Notes: generated by a model from the letters alone, not told the origin. A stretch of 64,000 bases of DNA from Branchiostoma floridae (GCF_000003815.2 NC_049983.1:6895840-6959839); one strand, 5' to 3'. Counted from the stretch's first letter, positions 12,031-23,710 are shown. Numbers and translations: made by a program.

Positions 12031-12150
12031 ACAGCGTTTATGGTGTCTCTGTTGAAAGTCTAGTCATCTTGTTTTTTTACCCATCTTGTTTTATTTGCCT
12101 TCTCGCAATAGATATGGAGTTTGCCGAGGATGTCATCCATAAAACATGCT
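12030..12150. mobile_element. Element N, terminal fragment
   Basis: TCATCTTGTTTTTTTACCCAT and GATGTCATCCATAAAACATG match the reversed end seen at 30885-30985. Confidence 0.45.
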
Positions 12151-12835
12151 TGATGCGGCCTATCCTGCTCAAATGAATGTCTCCATTTGACACCATACAA
12201 GAACTTTAAGAAGCAATCCAAACTAGATTAGAATGTTCGAAGGCGTAGGAGTCAATGACAATAGCCGTAGTTTTGATTGACCATATTCATTATTTCTAGT
12301 ATTATGGTCTTGTCCATCATAGGCAATTGATGCGAACCAGGAAACTACTTCAACTTTTGAATGACTGACTGTATTACCCCGCATGGGTAACATACGGTCA
12401 CGGCGAGTGGCAGATAAGGTACAGCTAAGAGCATTTTCTTGGTACAATAATGACATATTAGTAAATTTGATTGAACATTATACTCGTGACCATCTGGTGC
12501 TGTATATAATAGGACATATGGTGCAGTAGACAAATGTATATTGTCGACGGAGAGTCTGTTCCGTGCAATGAGCAAACCTAATATGCAACGCAGTAATTGT
12601 TTCCTTGTGAGTCCATAGATAACAGTTAGTTCCAATAATTTACCTGACGTTGCCTGTACTGTCAAGGCTTTATGAAGGGCAAAAGTAGGTAATAAACGCA
12701 TGCCCCTAGGGTCTACATACAGTGTTTAGCTTATTTGAGACTTGTAGAAGTAATTTTCTTTAAAATGGAAGAGATATTTATATTGATGAGACAGAGGAGG
12801 GGCTACACTTTTAGATTTGTACAAAAACAGATGTT

Positions 12836-13130
12836 AGTCCATTTTATGCCTTTGCAGTCCCCCAATTTGATGTGATCAGTCCATTGGTAAAAAGTGGGAC
12901 AGCAGGGGTGTTATACAATTTTTTTCACCAGTAAATCTCATTTGGTAAAAAAATGGGACAACAGGGGTGTCATCAATTTTTTTTTTACCAGTATAGGGAT
13001 TCAATGAATATATTGTAATAGAAATGGGACAGCACGTGTGTTATCCCATTTTTTACCACTAAAAGATTCAGTAAACATTTGCAGAACATGGGACAACGGG
13101 AGTGTTATCACATTTTTTTACAAGTAACGT
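12836..13130 (+). repeat. ~68-bp tandem repeat, about four units
   Basis: The word TGGGACARCAGGGGTGTTATC occurs at about 12895, 12954, 13025 and 13088, with TTTTTTACCAGTA between units. Units are diverged, so the array is old. Confidence 0.75.
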
Positions 13131-14460
13131 AAAGACATTCAAAAATCATCTTATGGTAAAGAAATTGGCTAAAGCTTTGTACCTTATATTAGCACTTGAT
13201 AGCGCGTGTTTGTGATTTTTTTCAGGACTACAACAATGAGATAGATAACAAATCCCTCTAACTCTACATTATCAGAAACCGATATGGTGCCATTGTTTGA
13301 GGTGACGAAATTTCCAGGGAATAGCAATTGTTGGAATTGGACACTTGAGATAGCGGGCTGTTGTAATGTACACGAATGAGGTTTTGACATCCTGGACTCG
13401 GACTATTTTTAGTAATTATCGCTGATACAGATCTTTATTACTTTTCTGTGCCCATCTGAACGGGCTACAAACTCGTGTTACCTTAAGGAAAGGGGTTTAC
13501 CTCACGGAGATTTGTGTCCTAAGGGCTCTTGTTGAAAAGTTGTTCAGAATGTTCTCAAGAATTTTATACATCATGGTGTATAAAAGTCACCACCCATGTC
13601 CATGAGAAAATGAGTTTGTCTATGTTATATTTTCCCTTAAGTCCATCACTTCCACCTCATCTTACCACAAGACCTTCAAGATGACATCTCTATTGTCAGC
13701 TATTCAGTACACTCCTTAAAAGCAGGAAACAGATGTTGCCCTCGTTGTACCCAACAGTGTTTGAGCGATCGGAAATAAACGAGCTTGTAGTTGTAGACAT
13801 CAACAAATATCCGGTTCACCCAGGTGGAAGTTTCTCTAAGTACGTTAGTCTAACAGAATGATCACAATCAAAAGGAGACGAGAAATTAGCGTGTTGACGT
13901 CTGTAAACATTGTTCAATCAGAAACGCAGCGAATCGATTTTTATGCATGGCATTTAATTGGATACAAGCAAAATTGTGGCGAGGGATTTGGTTACAATAT
14001 TGCCCGCCGGCGCGTTCGCTGAGAAATCAATCTTAGTAATACAGACAGGACAAACGCTTGAGAGGTTTTTCGGATTAAGTGTGTCCAGCTAGTAGGCTAC
14101 AAGGAAGGGATAATCCTTCTAATTCCACTATCGTTAATTACAATGCTAAACGCAGGATGCATAACAAATTGTTCAAAATTGTTGTTGCTTACGCTGCTTA
14201 GTGAAGAGTTACAAAGGTGGATCTAACGTATCCATTATCATAATGCCTCCACGTTTACTGCGATACTAATTTGAGAAATGATAAACGCATCATTTTCCAC
14301 AGTTACATGTTGCTATTACAGCTTACCTTTGCCACTTCTTCTGCTAAATCTCTTTCATTTTTTTTTGTAAACAACCTAAAAACTTTTGACCTTGTTTGCA
14401 TCGTTATCGAAGCCTTTTTAAACAGGTATTGAACACGTGGATGTCTGAAGTGAGCAAACC
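13131..14460. other. Unassigned
   Basis: No gene, tandem repeat or transposon end was recognised in these 1.3 kb. Long frames are absent. Confidence 0.4.
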
Positions 14461-14765
14461 TCTATCTTCTGCACAAGGACAATGTGGCACTGTACAAAGA
14501 AGTTAGTAACTTATAGTTAAGTGCAACATACAAAGAACAGGCAGAATAAAAGGTGGTCATATAGCTTGTCTTGGCATTGTATTGGAATATTGGAAGGCGT
14601 AGCCCATCCCTCTCTTTCCATTGCCTTTTACCTTCCAACCAAAGTCAGGTACCCATTTCACGCCTGGGTGGAGTGAAGAAAGTCGTGTAAAGTGCCAATA
14701 TCGCTAGCATGACAGGATTCTAGCACAGGGCCTCTAAAGTATGGGCCAAATATACCTACCCCTAA
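14461..14765 (-). mobile_element. tRNA-derived SINE, minus strand
   Basis: ACAATGTGGCACTGTACAAA, then CCCATCCCTCTCTTTCCATT, CCATTTCACGCCTGGGTGG and GTCGTGTAAAGTGCCAATAT are the complement of the SINE tail, body and head border. The tRNA-like part is eroded. Confidence 0.65.
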
Positions 14766-15539
14766 TTAAGCCACGCGACACCACAAGACAACCCTTTCCT
14801 TTGTACAGCTCAACTTGTAGTAGTTTTCAGCACTCAACCTGACAAACTGCTCGGACCATCCCCCTCCTTTCTAGCATCCCGCTTACATGTTTTTGAATTG
14901 GCACTTACAATGATAGATAGTCCTTTCATTCCCGACTTGTCAGTCACTAGCCCTGTTTGAAGATGAAACTGTCCACAGACAATACGACTTGGCGAGCCCT
15001 CAAAGCTAAGCGGGCGCGTCTTGTACTTAAGTCTGAATTGGTACGTCTATCATTCTAAAGGTTTTACCCTTCCCAGACGTAACGCAGCGTCTACAAAGAC
15101 ACGCATCAGGAAACGCTTGTAATATGAAAGCGTTCCGTCGACGCCCACGTACGTACGTGAGTTAAGGGAAGTTTGACCGTCTGCAATTGAGAAAAGTTTT
15201 ATGTCATATCGATGAAGAATTTTTTGCGAAATCGGTTAGTTGTTTGTAGGTATTTTCACATTATTCTCCTCAAGAATTGTGCTGATTTTTCATTATAGTA
15301 GCATCGAAAAGTGCATCTTTTGTTCAGTATCTGCTTAAGTCTCAACCGTAGTGGGGGGGGGGGGGCTTTGAGGCCTGTGCCAACTTTCATGTCGCATAAC
15401 ACCAGAACGGCGTACGCTATAGAGCCACAAAATTTGACTTTTCCTAAAATTTAGTTGGCAAAAGTTTTACAGAGTTTGAAACGTTTACCATTTTTCGTGT
15501 TGCAATGGCAAAGTGCAACTGGTTGTTGACTGACTTTAT

Positions 15540-15888
15540 TTTATGGATGACATGCTCTGGAGACCGAAAACTAATACGCGAGGGCAAAAAAAACCCAGAA
15601 AATATATCTCGCTAAACGTCTTCCCGGGCTTATTTCTCAGGCCTGGTTTGTCTTATGTTCACCTCTAGTAGGACTGTGAGAGAAATCGTCGCCATTTCAA
15701 TAATGCTTTGTATTGCCATTTTGGTTGAAAGACAGGAAAAAAAGGCGATCTGGCCTGACCATGTGTCCCCTTTTGAGCAGACAAGCACAAAAGTCTAATT
15801 AACCAGGGATGCTCTTGAGTCAAATTGTCCCACATTTTATTTTAGAACAGGCGAAAATCAATGCGCGCGCGGATGTCATCCATAAAAT
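15540..15888. mobile_element. Element N, copy 1
   Basis: TTTATGGATGACATGCTCTG at the left and GGATGTCATCCATAAAA at the right are inverted terminal repeats. Sub-terminal TACGCGAGGGCAAAAAAAA and GCGAAAATCAATGCGCGCGC are also inverted. About 350 bp, with no open frame of note. Confidence 0.65.
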
Positions 15889-16888
15889 TAAGTCGGTTTG
15901 TGTTTGTCAGCTTTTTTGTGTTTCGGAAATATTTTGTTCATCGCAAAAATGCTGTACTGCAGCATAGGTGTCGCTGCAAACAGATGCGGTCACAAACGTG
16001 TAATATGAAATCCAATGTGAACCAGTCAGAATTGCCCCGAGGAAGGTCACAAGAGGTCAATGAATTGTACGATTGAAAAAACACTTCCCTGCATACAAAG
16101 AATCTTATTTTCAGTGACTTACCAATCTCACGAAACAGTTCACATAAGCAAATACTGATGATAACGATGATAAAGCGTCCATACAAACAACGCTGAAAAA
16201 ACCTTTCCCCCAATCTAAAATATGATTGAACGGACGCCATGCAGTCTCAGATACCAGCTATATTCATCCTTCGTCTCTCAAATATATTCATGAAATTCGG
16301 TGTTGCGTGGAGGACTCCGTTAATGGGTACAAACAACGCAATTACGGAGGCAAGGGCGTCAGCGAAGCTTTTAAAATGGATGCATCAGCTTTCTTGCCTT
16401 TAAAACCAATAATAAATCCCCATACTACGCCTGACCGACTGCATGTTCTTTAATATGGCTAAAAGGTCACCACCTTTGATCTTTACCCTACTAATTTTAG
16501 TTTTAGCACAACCACAAAAAGGAAAACACGGCTTTGTAATTGACTGAAATCTTGAAGGAGTTGAAAATAAGATTAATTGAAGTCAGAAAATGAGGTTAGG
16601 CCTATTGCCCCTCTTATAACCTATATCATTTAAACGCCCATTATGATAGTTTTTTTTCTCACATTGATGGGAATTTAGGCTTGATAAACTACAGAAAAGA
16701 CTACAGTATTACTAAATTTATAACAATGTGCTGTAAAAAATAGTCTGCAGTAAACATATTTGTGTTTCTAAGGAAGATTTTGATTATGCTCTTATCTAGT
16801 AGTGTGCTTTAAATTAAACCGATTACCAAACCTAGCCGACCCACAGGTAGCCATCATGTTGTTGTTAACAAACAGGAGTATATATTTT

Positions 16889-17125
16889 GAAGCTCACCGC
16901 ACTTGGGGCACTGGTGTGGTACTGCGGGGTTCACTCACTGTGGCACTTGTGTTATTTGGGCCGTTTTTTTTATCATTTACATACTGCGTAATACGTAAAA
17001 GTTGAAAACAAAAAACTAGATAAAACGTAAGAAAATCCGGTCTTTATCTCTGAAATTCGTTGAGAAATCTTAAGTTTCGAACCCCGCAGTGCCGCACCGG
17101 TGCCTCAAGTGCAGTGAGATACCAC
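16889..17125. mobile_element. MITE family A, copy 2
   Basis: Left terminal repeat remnants (CACTTGGGGCACTGGTG) and a well-preserved right end (AGTGCAGTGAGATACCACC) flank the shared interior. The outermost bases are decayed and no target duplication is visible. Confidence 0.75.
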
Positions 17126-17487
17126 CCTCACTCATGAGACCTTGCACATTTTTTTCACAGTTCACAAACACCAGGAATACGAAATAATCATGCGAATACG
17201 TGATAGAAGATGCTGAATTGGTCATCCACAGGCGTATTCAGCTCTTAAGCTCGAATCTTACAATGTGTAACTGTAAGGTTTACACGACTCCTAAAAGTAA
17301 ACTTTCGAAGGGAATGACAGCAAAGTTCTCCTTACCCATCAGTCAAGCTGACATGCAGTAAAATGGACCATTACGCTAGGCTGAAGGGGAAACACATTAC
17401 GTATAGAGCCCCAGTATTCAATAAGATTTATAACTGGTCTCAGCGGCGTATGAATGAAAAGTATGAAAGGTTGTAGAAAGTCACACC

Positions 17488-17808
17488 TCACAGATGGCAT
17501 TTCCCTCTCAGTATCATCTCACACACGTGTCCGATACAAACCGCACCTGGTGCACATAGATATGCCGGATTACCACCAGTATCAGTGTAGCGGATGTGAG
17601 AGATATCAGTAATGTCACATTTCTCAGAATTACACCGTACAAAAGTTTGGCAGGCACGCAAATAGGCATATACATTACTGCACTGTTCGTACGTCAAAGT
17701 CATGGTCGCAGTTTTGCAATCATTTGAGGCATTTTGTTCGTTGAACCGACACATGCATTTGTCATATTTATCTATATTCAATAGGCGTGCAATACGAATG
17801 GGAGACAT
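17488..17808 (-). CDS. Cysteine-rich open frame, possible exon of an extracellular protein
   Basis: This is a 106-residue open frame with 11 cysteines and well-mixed composition, unlike the low-complexity or repeat-derived frames around it. The C-terminal part has the pattern C-x3-G-x2-C-x4-C (CAPGAVCIGHVCE), reminiscent of the small cysteine-rich module after the catalytic domain of ADAM/ADAMTS/reprolysin metalloproteases. The N-terminus begins MSP, which could be the Met-turn region of such an enzyme. A donor-like CT|GTGAGG overlaps the final codons, so the frame may be an internal exon rather than end at its TGA. In-frame TAA lies about eight codons upstream of the Met, and the acceptor there has a poor pyrimidine tract. 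No HExxH exon was recognised nearby. The family link is weak inference; a chance ORF is possible. Confidence 0.25.
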   Translation of the reverse strand: MSPIRIARLLNIDKYDKCMCRFNEQNASNDCKTATMTLTYEQCSNVYAYLRACQTFVRCNSEKCDITDISHIRYTDTGGNPAYLCAPGAVCIGHVCEMILRGKCHL

Positions 17809-17879
17809 TAAGGTGAACGCTTTATACCTTTAATGTGCTAGTAATTTTGTTGCCTCGTATAGTTGTAATAGTCTGAATT

Positions 17880-18062
17880 ATTTTATTGACTGGGTTATGG
17901 TTTCATCTGCGTTTGTGTATGTGTGGGTGTACTGCACATATACATTTTATCTGACCCTTACCTCCCTCATGACCTCAATGAAAAGGAGCCTAGCGCCTGC
18001 AGGCCGATTTGAGCATCTCATGAATAAATAAAGGTTCAAACAAACAAACAAACAAACAAACG
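17880..18062 (+). mobile_element. LINE-like 3' UTR with (CAAA)n tail
   Basis: AATGAAAAGGAGCCTAGCGC leads to CATGAATAAATAAAGGTTC and then about six CAAA units. The layout of a hexamer signal and simple tail is that of a CR1/L2-type 3' end. Confidence 0.55.
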
Positions 18063-18430
18063 GCTTCTTTGATCCACCGAATACGTCTGTTGTCTTCTCT
18101 GTATGTGAACTCTTTTCATGCATTGGTCTAAAACAAAGGCAGTTATAGTGTGAATGAAGATGATGAATGAATTAAAAAAAATGTCAATGACGTCGGGTAC
18201 TCCACCAAACAAAATCCTTAGTTGCGTATTGGACCACTGTTTTGAGTATCGCATATTCATAAGTTTTCATAGATAACTAGCTCCTGGTTCAGTACCTGAA
18301 TTTTCTGTAACGGTACGGCCCCCTTCCCACCATTCTCCTACGCAAAGGCGAAACAGAGTCGTCAGAGGGACTCCATCTGTTTTCACCTCTGCTTGCCTGA
18401 GGTTAATATATGGGTACCGGGGGCGTCGCC

Positions 18431-18605
18431 ACAAACCAGCTGCCAGCCAATCAGAGAACAGGCGATGAGAGAGCTTTCAGCAGGCTAAAGCTGTCCCGCA
18501 ATGGCCGCTGGGAAGCTATCAGCCAATCATGTTACGTATTACCATGGCTTTGTTTGCTCACCATGCCGACTCCCGATCCCCAACGGCTGACTGCCCATAT
18601 AAGGG
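18431..18605 (+). promoter_or_regulatory. Possible promoter with two CCAAT boxes and a TATA-like site
   Basis: CAGCCAATCAGAG (about 18435) and CAGCCAATCATG (about 18520) are good CCAAT boxes about 85 bp apart. CCCATATAAGGG follows about 75 bp after the second. No ATG-led open frame of note follows, and the GTATGT donor at 18769 is the only downstream exon-like signal. This is a motif-based inference. Confidence 0.25.
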
Positions 18606-18796
18606 TAAGGTTAATATTCATAAGCAAGGCACCCCTAATAACCGAATACTGTGGCTGAGTTGTCAGGGGTGATATCATAGGCTTTGCCGTGATTGTCAAC
18701 CCTGAGTGTGAGGATGCCTTTCCACTAGACGACGATCGCGATGCGCTCTCCTGCGACCTAAACAGGGTATGTTTATCCTTCGCTTTCACACTGGGT

Positions 18797-18905
18797 ATAT
18801 CATACAAAAAGTAAAAGTATGACTAAGAAGAACAAAACACGCAAAGTGTAAAACAAATTCGTTTCTTTTCTATAGAATTCGTTGAGCGATCTGTCAAATT
18901 TAAGG
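18797..18905. mobile_element. MITE family A, right-half fragment
   Basis: Interior sequence AAAAGTATGACTAAGAAG and the ATTCGTTGAG segment match family A. Both terminal repeats are missing or too diverged to place. Confidence 0.5.
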
Positions 18906-19259
18906 TCGCAGAGAGAGCGCGGCGAGAGCGCCGTCCCTGTGGAAAGGGGGTATACCCCCACCCTAGGTAATGTAGTAAGTGATGCTCTCAACAGAAATTT
19001 GCCAACGCGTTTCCCACGTCGTAAATGAGTAGACGGAAGGGAAATAGGCCTGCCCCCAATCATACATCATTTGATCCTTATAAAAACTGATGGTTAGCCC
19101 TGCTAGCCATTTCTGTCTGCAATGAGCTTTTAATAGTTTTGAGTGCAATTATCCATCGATCGTTGAATGTATCTGGGTCAAATTGTCGTTATTAATGTCA
19201 ATTTAGATGGAGGCTCACGTTATTAAGAGGCCCTCTGTCCGCCCTAATGATATTGAATA

Positions 19260-20295
19260 AAGGTGGGTCACCTTGTTAAATTGTACGACATTCTCAGAGA
19301 TATGACCACACTGCAATACTTCTATGTACGGGTCCTACGGTGTAATACAACTAGCTGCTGCCGCGCCGCGTGTTTGCGAAATTGGTGTGTTACTCCGAAG
19401 GGCGGTTATACCGGACATATAGATACAGTATTGTAATATCCGTGGGTAACCAAGTACTACGAAAGGTATCACAACTTAATGTTTCTTATAGTTTTTTATG
19501 ATCACCTTGTTAAATCTTACGACATTCTTAGTGTTACGACCACACTGTAATACTACTATGTATTGTAATGTCCATGGGAAACCAAGTACTACAAAAGGTA
19601 TCACAACGTAATTTTCCTTATAGTTTTTATGATCGCCTTCTTAAATTTTACATTCTTAGAGTTACGACCACACTGCACTACTACTATGTATTGTAATGTC
19701 CATGGGAAATCAAGAACTATGGAAAGGTGTCACATCTTAATGTTTGTTATAGTCTTTATGATCACATTGTTAAATTTGACGACATTCTTAGAGGTACGAC
19801 CACACTGCACTACTACCATGTGTTGGAATGTCCATGGGAAACCAGGTACTACGAAAGGTATCACAACTTGATGTTCCTTATAGTTTTTTTGATCACCTTG
19901 TTAAGTTTTACGACATTCTTAGTGTTATGACCACACTGTACGACTACTATGTATTGTAATGTCCATGGGAAACCAAGAACTACGGAAAGGTATCAGAGCT
20001 TAATGTTCCTTATAGTTTTTATGATCACCTTGGTAAGTTTTACGACATACTTAGAGTTACGACCACACTGCACTATTAGCATGTATTGTAATGTCCATGG
20101 GAAACCAAGTAGTAAGGCAAGGTATCAGAGCTTAATGTTCCTTATAGTTTTGATGATCACCTTGTTAGATTTTATGACATTCTTAGAGTTCCGACCACAC
20201 TGCACTATTGCTATGTATTGTAATGTCCATGGGAAACCAAGTACTACGGAAAGGTATCAAAGCTTCATGTTCCTTATAGTTTTAAAAATGGAATC
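19260..20295 (+). repeat. 132-bp tandem array, about seven and a half units
   Basis: GTCCATGGGAAACCAAG recurs at about 19438, 19570, 19698, 19830, 19961, 20093 and 20225, giving a period of 128-132 bp. Each unit has TCCTTATAGTTTTTATGATC and CGACCACACTGCACTACTA. Because 132 is divisible by three, a repeated open frame of 44-residue period appears (MYCNVHGKP...), but its composition and the frame-breaking units argue against coding. Confidence 0.9.
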
Positions 20296-21417
20296 TAGTA
20301 TTGTCTTTAAACTGTTCAATTGTATTTCTACCTTTAATCAATCAACTTTTTGTAGTCTTATTTTCATGTTGGACAAAGGTGGAATGGCTATGGCAAACGT
20401 CACATTTTCAATCCGGGGCCCGGCGTAATTCCTTTTCAAGTACCTCCATGTAGAGCCCCTAATGAACATTGCCAAGCAATGATAATATTTTCACAGTTAC
20501 GCAGAGGTATGCAAACAACACTTACCCTCATAGTAAAAATATTATTAAACGATTCATTATAGCCCTAGACTGGAAAAATTCCCACAAAGACCCCTCTTAC
20601 GGCTCGCGTTATGTATGACCCAAAGAAACATGATGGTTGGTTTTGAATAAGTAAATTTAGATGTTCCACTCTCCATCAACATTAAAGCCATCCTAAAGAG
20701 CCACTAGGAATAGCAAATAATGGGCCTCAAAATGACTCAAATTCACGGAGATAAACATTCTGCTTTCAGTGATTCAGTAAACCCCCTAGTCCACCCTCAT
20801 AACTTAAATTCTTCATCTTTAACTTTTGGTCCAATAAACTTAAAAACCAGGGCTATATGAAAATTTAAAACTTATGTTCGTACCTTAAACAAATTTATCA
20901 GTATAACCATCGCAATTTTAGTAATTGACATTTATGAATTAATTTTCAAGGGTCTCCAGGGGGGGTGTTCACAGAACGCCATAACGAAAAATAGCTGGAG
21001 AGTTTTAATAAATGGCTGATCATACCTACCACACATATAAAGTATATTTGTCCGGTCGCCATACTCCTAGTTTTCTCATGCATTAGAGTTCCTGAAATTT
21101 GAGTTTCTTTCTTGGAAAGGCTAAGAATTCATTGACCATCTCTTGCATTTTGGCTCAATACCCAATCCTGCAATCCTTCACGTACATGCTCTTTGAAATG
21201 TCATCTAACTGGAATGCTTCCTCGATTGTTATCATCATATCAAAGTACAAAACGCGACGGTCGAGCCTCACACCAACTCTGCATTTCAGTCACCACAAAA
21301 ACCATTAAGTGGCTTCCGCTTTCTCCTTCCTTTTAGACTTACGAATGGAATGCGTCAACACTGTCTGAGAAAATTGGCGGCTTTTAGTGTTCAGTATTAT
21401 CTTAGCATCTCTTAAGC
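20296..21417. other. Unassigned
   Basis: AT-rich DNA without recognised repeats. The frame at 21099-21308 has no known motif. Confidence 0.4.
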
Positions 21418-21420
21418 TAA

Positions 21421-21666
21421 AGGCCCCCTCTCACTTGACGTGCGGCACGCTTGCGGCATTGCTGCGTTCGTTCACTGCGTCACTGTTTTGTTATTTTCTT
21501 CGATTTTTTATGATTCAGATATTGCGCAATACGTAAAAGTATAACATAAAAGACGACAAAATATACAACAAGTAAGAAAATTCGTTCTTTATCTTTGAAA
21601 TTCGTTGAGCATCTTCCGAACGCAGCAATGCCGCAAGCGTGCCGCACGTCAAGTGAGAGGGGGCCT
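21421..21666. mobile_element. MITE family B, copy 1 (TAA duplication)
   Basis: A near-perfect palindromic-ended element: AGGCCCCCTCTCACTTGACG at the left and its complement at the right, with arms extending through TGCGGCACGCTTGCGGCATT. It is flanked by TAA (21418-21420 and 21667-21669). The interior (GATTCAGATATTGCGCAATA ... ATTCGTTGAG) is clearly homologous to family A, but the outer ends are different, so A and B are sister MITE families. It abuts another MITE on the right. Confidence 0.92.
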
Positions 21667-21668
21667 TA

Positions 21669-21995
21669 AGGGCACAACTCGCCGTACGTGCAAATACGTG
21701 CTGTCTGCGTGCTAAAACGTGGGCAATCTTTTAGGTCCGTAGGTGGTATTTAAGTACCGCCTCCGCACGAACTCGTAGGGAATCCGAAGGATTCTGGAGC
21801 ACGCAGACACGCCGTAGAACTTCAAGTACAGGCAAAATTGTGTGTGCCATCGGGCTTCGGATTCGCCCCCCGTACATGCCAGTACGGGTGACCCGCCTGT
21901 CCTGTACAGCCTGAACGTTTTCAGAAAAACGTGGCGGATATGGCCTCCCAACGTGCGGAAAAAATGCACATGCGGCGGGTTGTACCCTTAGCTTT
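21669..21995. mobile_element. MITE with TTAAGGGYACAAC ends
   Basis: Left end AAGGGCACAACTCGCCGTAC and right end GCGGCGGGTTGTACCCTT are inverted repeats of about 25 bp. The element is about 327 bp and GC-richer than its surroundings. The flanks TTA / TAG suggest a decayed TWA duplication. Its left end shares the TTAA junction with the family B element, so one inserted into the target duplication of the other. The long minus-strand open frame inside has no recognisable domain. Confidence 0.7.
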
Positions 21996-22299
21996 ATACA
22001 AAAACTCTTTTTTACCTGTCTAGCACTTGTTACTGTTGTATGGTTTGTTGCAGAAAGTGGCGAAAGCCAATTTCATATACTGACGGGTTTTCAACCGTTT
22101 GTCAGGTAGTAGACCCATCTCCAGCGTGACCTATGCAATTTAATAGCTCCACCGTTACCAATCGTGGCTCTGAAGATATCTTAAATGTTCCATCAAGGAA
22201 GTGACATTGATGCGTTTCAGAGCCTAGTCGAGCCATGTCAAAACATCAAAACGTCTAACCCATCATACGTGTATAATTCAAAAGAGAAAGCTAGTCTAA

Positions 22300-23100
22300 A
22301 TGCCTTTATTTCAAAGTTGCTTTTAGATTTCCTACCCCACTAAAATGGCATTTTGACCTTCCATTGTTTTCTCATTAATGAATTAAGAAAGAATGGGGTC
22401 GTAACGAATATAGATAAATGGGCATGAAACAATCATAAATGTGATTTTTCTAGCCATATGGGGGACGTAATCGGGTTTTTTAGCCCGTAATATATTTTTT
22501 CTATGAGAAAATACAGCAATTTGGTACATACCACTGCAATGAAGCTTTTTTCATGAGCATAATGATGAAAGCTACATACCACTTCAATGGAAATGCAATG
22601 TTTTTCATGTGCATAATGATGAAAGTAACATATCACTTCAATGAAACTGTAATGTTTTTCATGTGCATAATGATAAAAGCTACATACCACTTAAATGGAA
22701 CTGTAATGCTTTCATGTGCATAATGATGAAAGCTAAACAGTCGCGTTTGCACATCTTGATATCATTTAATGATCTGTAGTTTTTAGAACATAATCATATT
22801 CATGTAATCAAAATTCATTTTCTAATAACGACCGATAATTTGTAGATATTAGGATGTGCAAACATTCATGAACGTAATTTAGTAGCTTTTATCGTTATGC
22901 ACATAAAACATAATTTCCTTGCAGTAGTATATACCAAAGTGCTGTATTTTCTAATACAAAAATAAAATTAGGGCAACAAAACTTGACGTGACGTCATCCA
23001 TATGGTAAAAAAATTATTTAGAATCATTTCATGCCCATCTATGAATATTCGTTATTCTGTCATATTTCAACAATGAAAGGTCAAAATGCCAATTTGGCCT
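22300..23100. repeat. Large palindromic element with a 60-bp minisatellite in the loop
   Basis: The left arm (about 22310-22560) includes AAATGGGCATGAAACAATC and GGCATTTTGACCTTCCATTG. The right arm (about 22880-23090) has the complements GAATCATTTCATGCCCATC and CAATGAAAGGTCAAAATGCC. In the loop, CATGTGCATAATGATGAAAG repeats about four times with a 60-bp period (22550-22735). Half of the element recurs at 40385-40720. Confidence 0.75.
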
Positions 23101-23205
23101 GGCAGGAAGCCTTTATCCAGTTCAGGTCACCGAATGTGAAGAGCTATTATTCCACTGGTTGTGACAGAGAAGACTATGTACAGTATTTGCAGATTCCTGT
23201 TCTTT

Positions 23206-23710
23206 ATCTACGCAGTCACACACCAACCTTCAGCTTTAGCAACTGTCCTTAAGAGCACTGACGTAGGTGTCTAAAGTGCTTGTTGATGCTGGTCTTAGAC
23301 TTCTGTCTGTCCATAAAGTTGGTATCTCGCTACACTTTTGGCACCGGTGCGGCACTGCAGGGCTCGAAAGATTACTCGACGAATTTCAGAGATAAAAAAC
23401 GAATTTATTTACGTTTCGTGTATTTTGTTGACTTCTAAGTCTACTTTTACGTGTTACAGAATATCTAAATTAGAAAAATCGGCGAAAATAACACAACTAC
23501 AGTGCCACAGTGAAAGAACCACGGCCCCGCAATGCCGCACCGGTGCCCCAAGTGCACTGAGATATTACCTTGTGCACAGTATCTACAGTTCATTTCTTTA
23601 TCTATCTAGTCAGGCACCAAACCTCGGCCTTAGCAACTGACCTTAAAGGCGCTAACGCATGTCACCAAAGTGATTGTTGATACTGGTCTTAGACTTCTGT
23701 CTGTTCCTAA
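23206..23710 (-). repeat. Direct repeat of LINE 3' sequence split by a MITE
   Basis: A segment of about 110 bp ending in GGTCTTAGACTTCTGTCTGT occurs at 23206-23312 and again at 23596-23710, in the same orientation and around 80% identical by eye. The right-hand copy runs directly into the LINE C-terminal coding remnant, so both copies are probably LINE 3' sequence (coding tail plus UTR). A TWA-target MITE (23317-23570) fills the space between them. Confidence 0.6.
23317..23570. mobile_element. MITE family A, copy 4, inside LINE 3' repeats
   Basis: Both ends are recognisable (GTTGGTATCTCGCTACAC and GCACTGAGATATTACCT) with the CACCGGTGCGGCACTGC arms. TAA precedes the left end at 23314-23316; the right flank TGT has decayed. 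It lies between two direct repeats of LINE sequence. Confidence 0.8.

Noticed and set aside
12345-12701. 118-codon frame on the minus strand
   Set aside because: No domain, no membrane topology that makes sense and no splice context; treated as chance.
15353-15364. G-run, and others at 44369-44379 and 63586-63600, as G-quadruplexes
   Set aside because: Single homopolymer runs rather than four spaced G tracts; they may be sequencing-prone simple sequence.
21712-21969. 85-codon frame on the minus strand
   Set aside because: It falls entirely inside a MITE and no transposase motif is visible.
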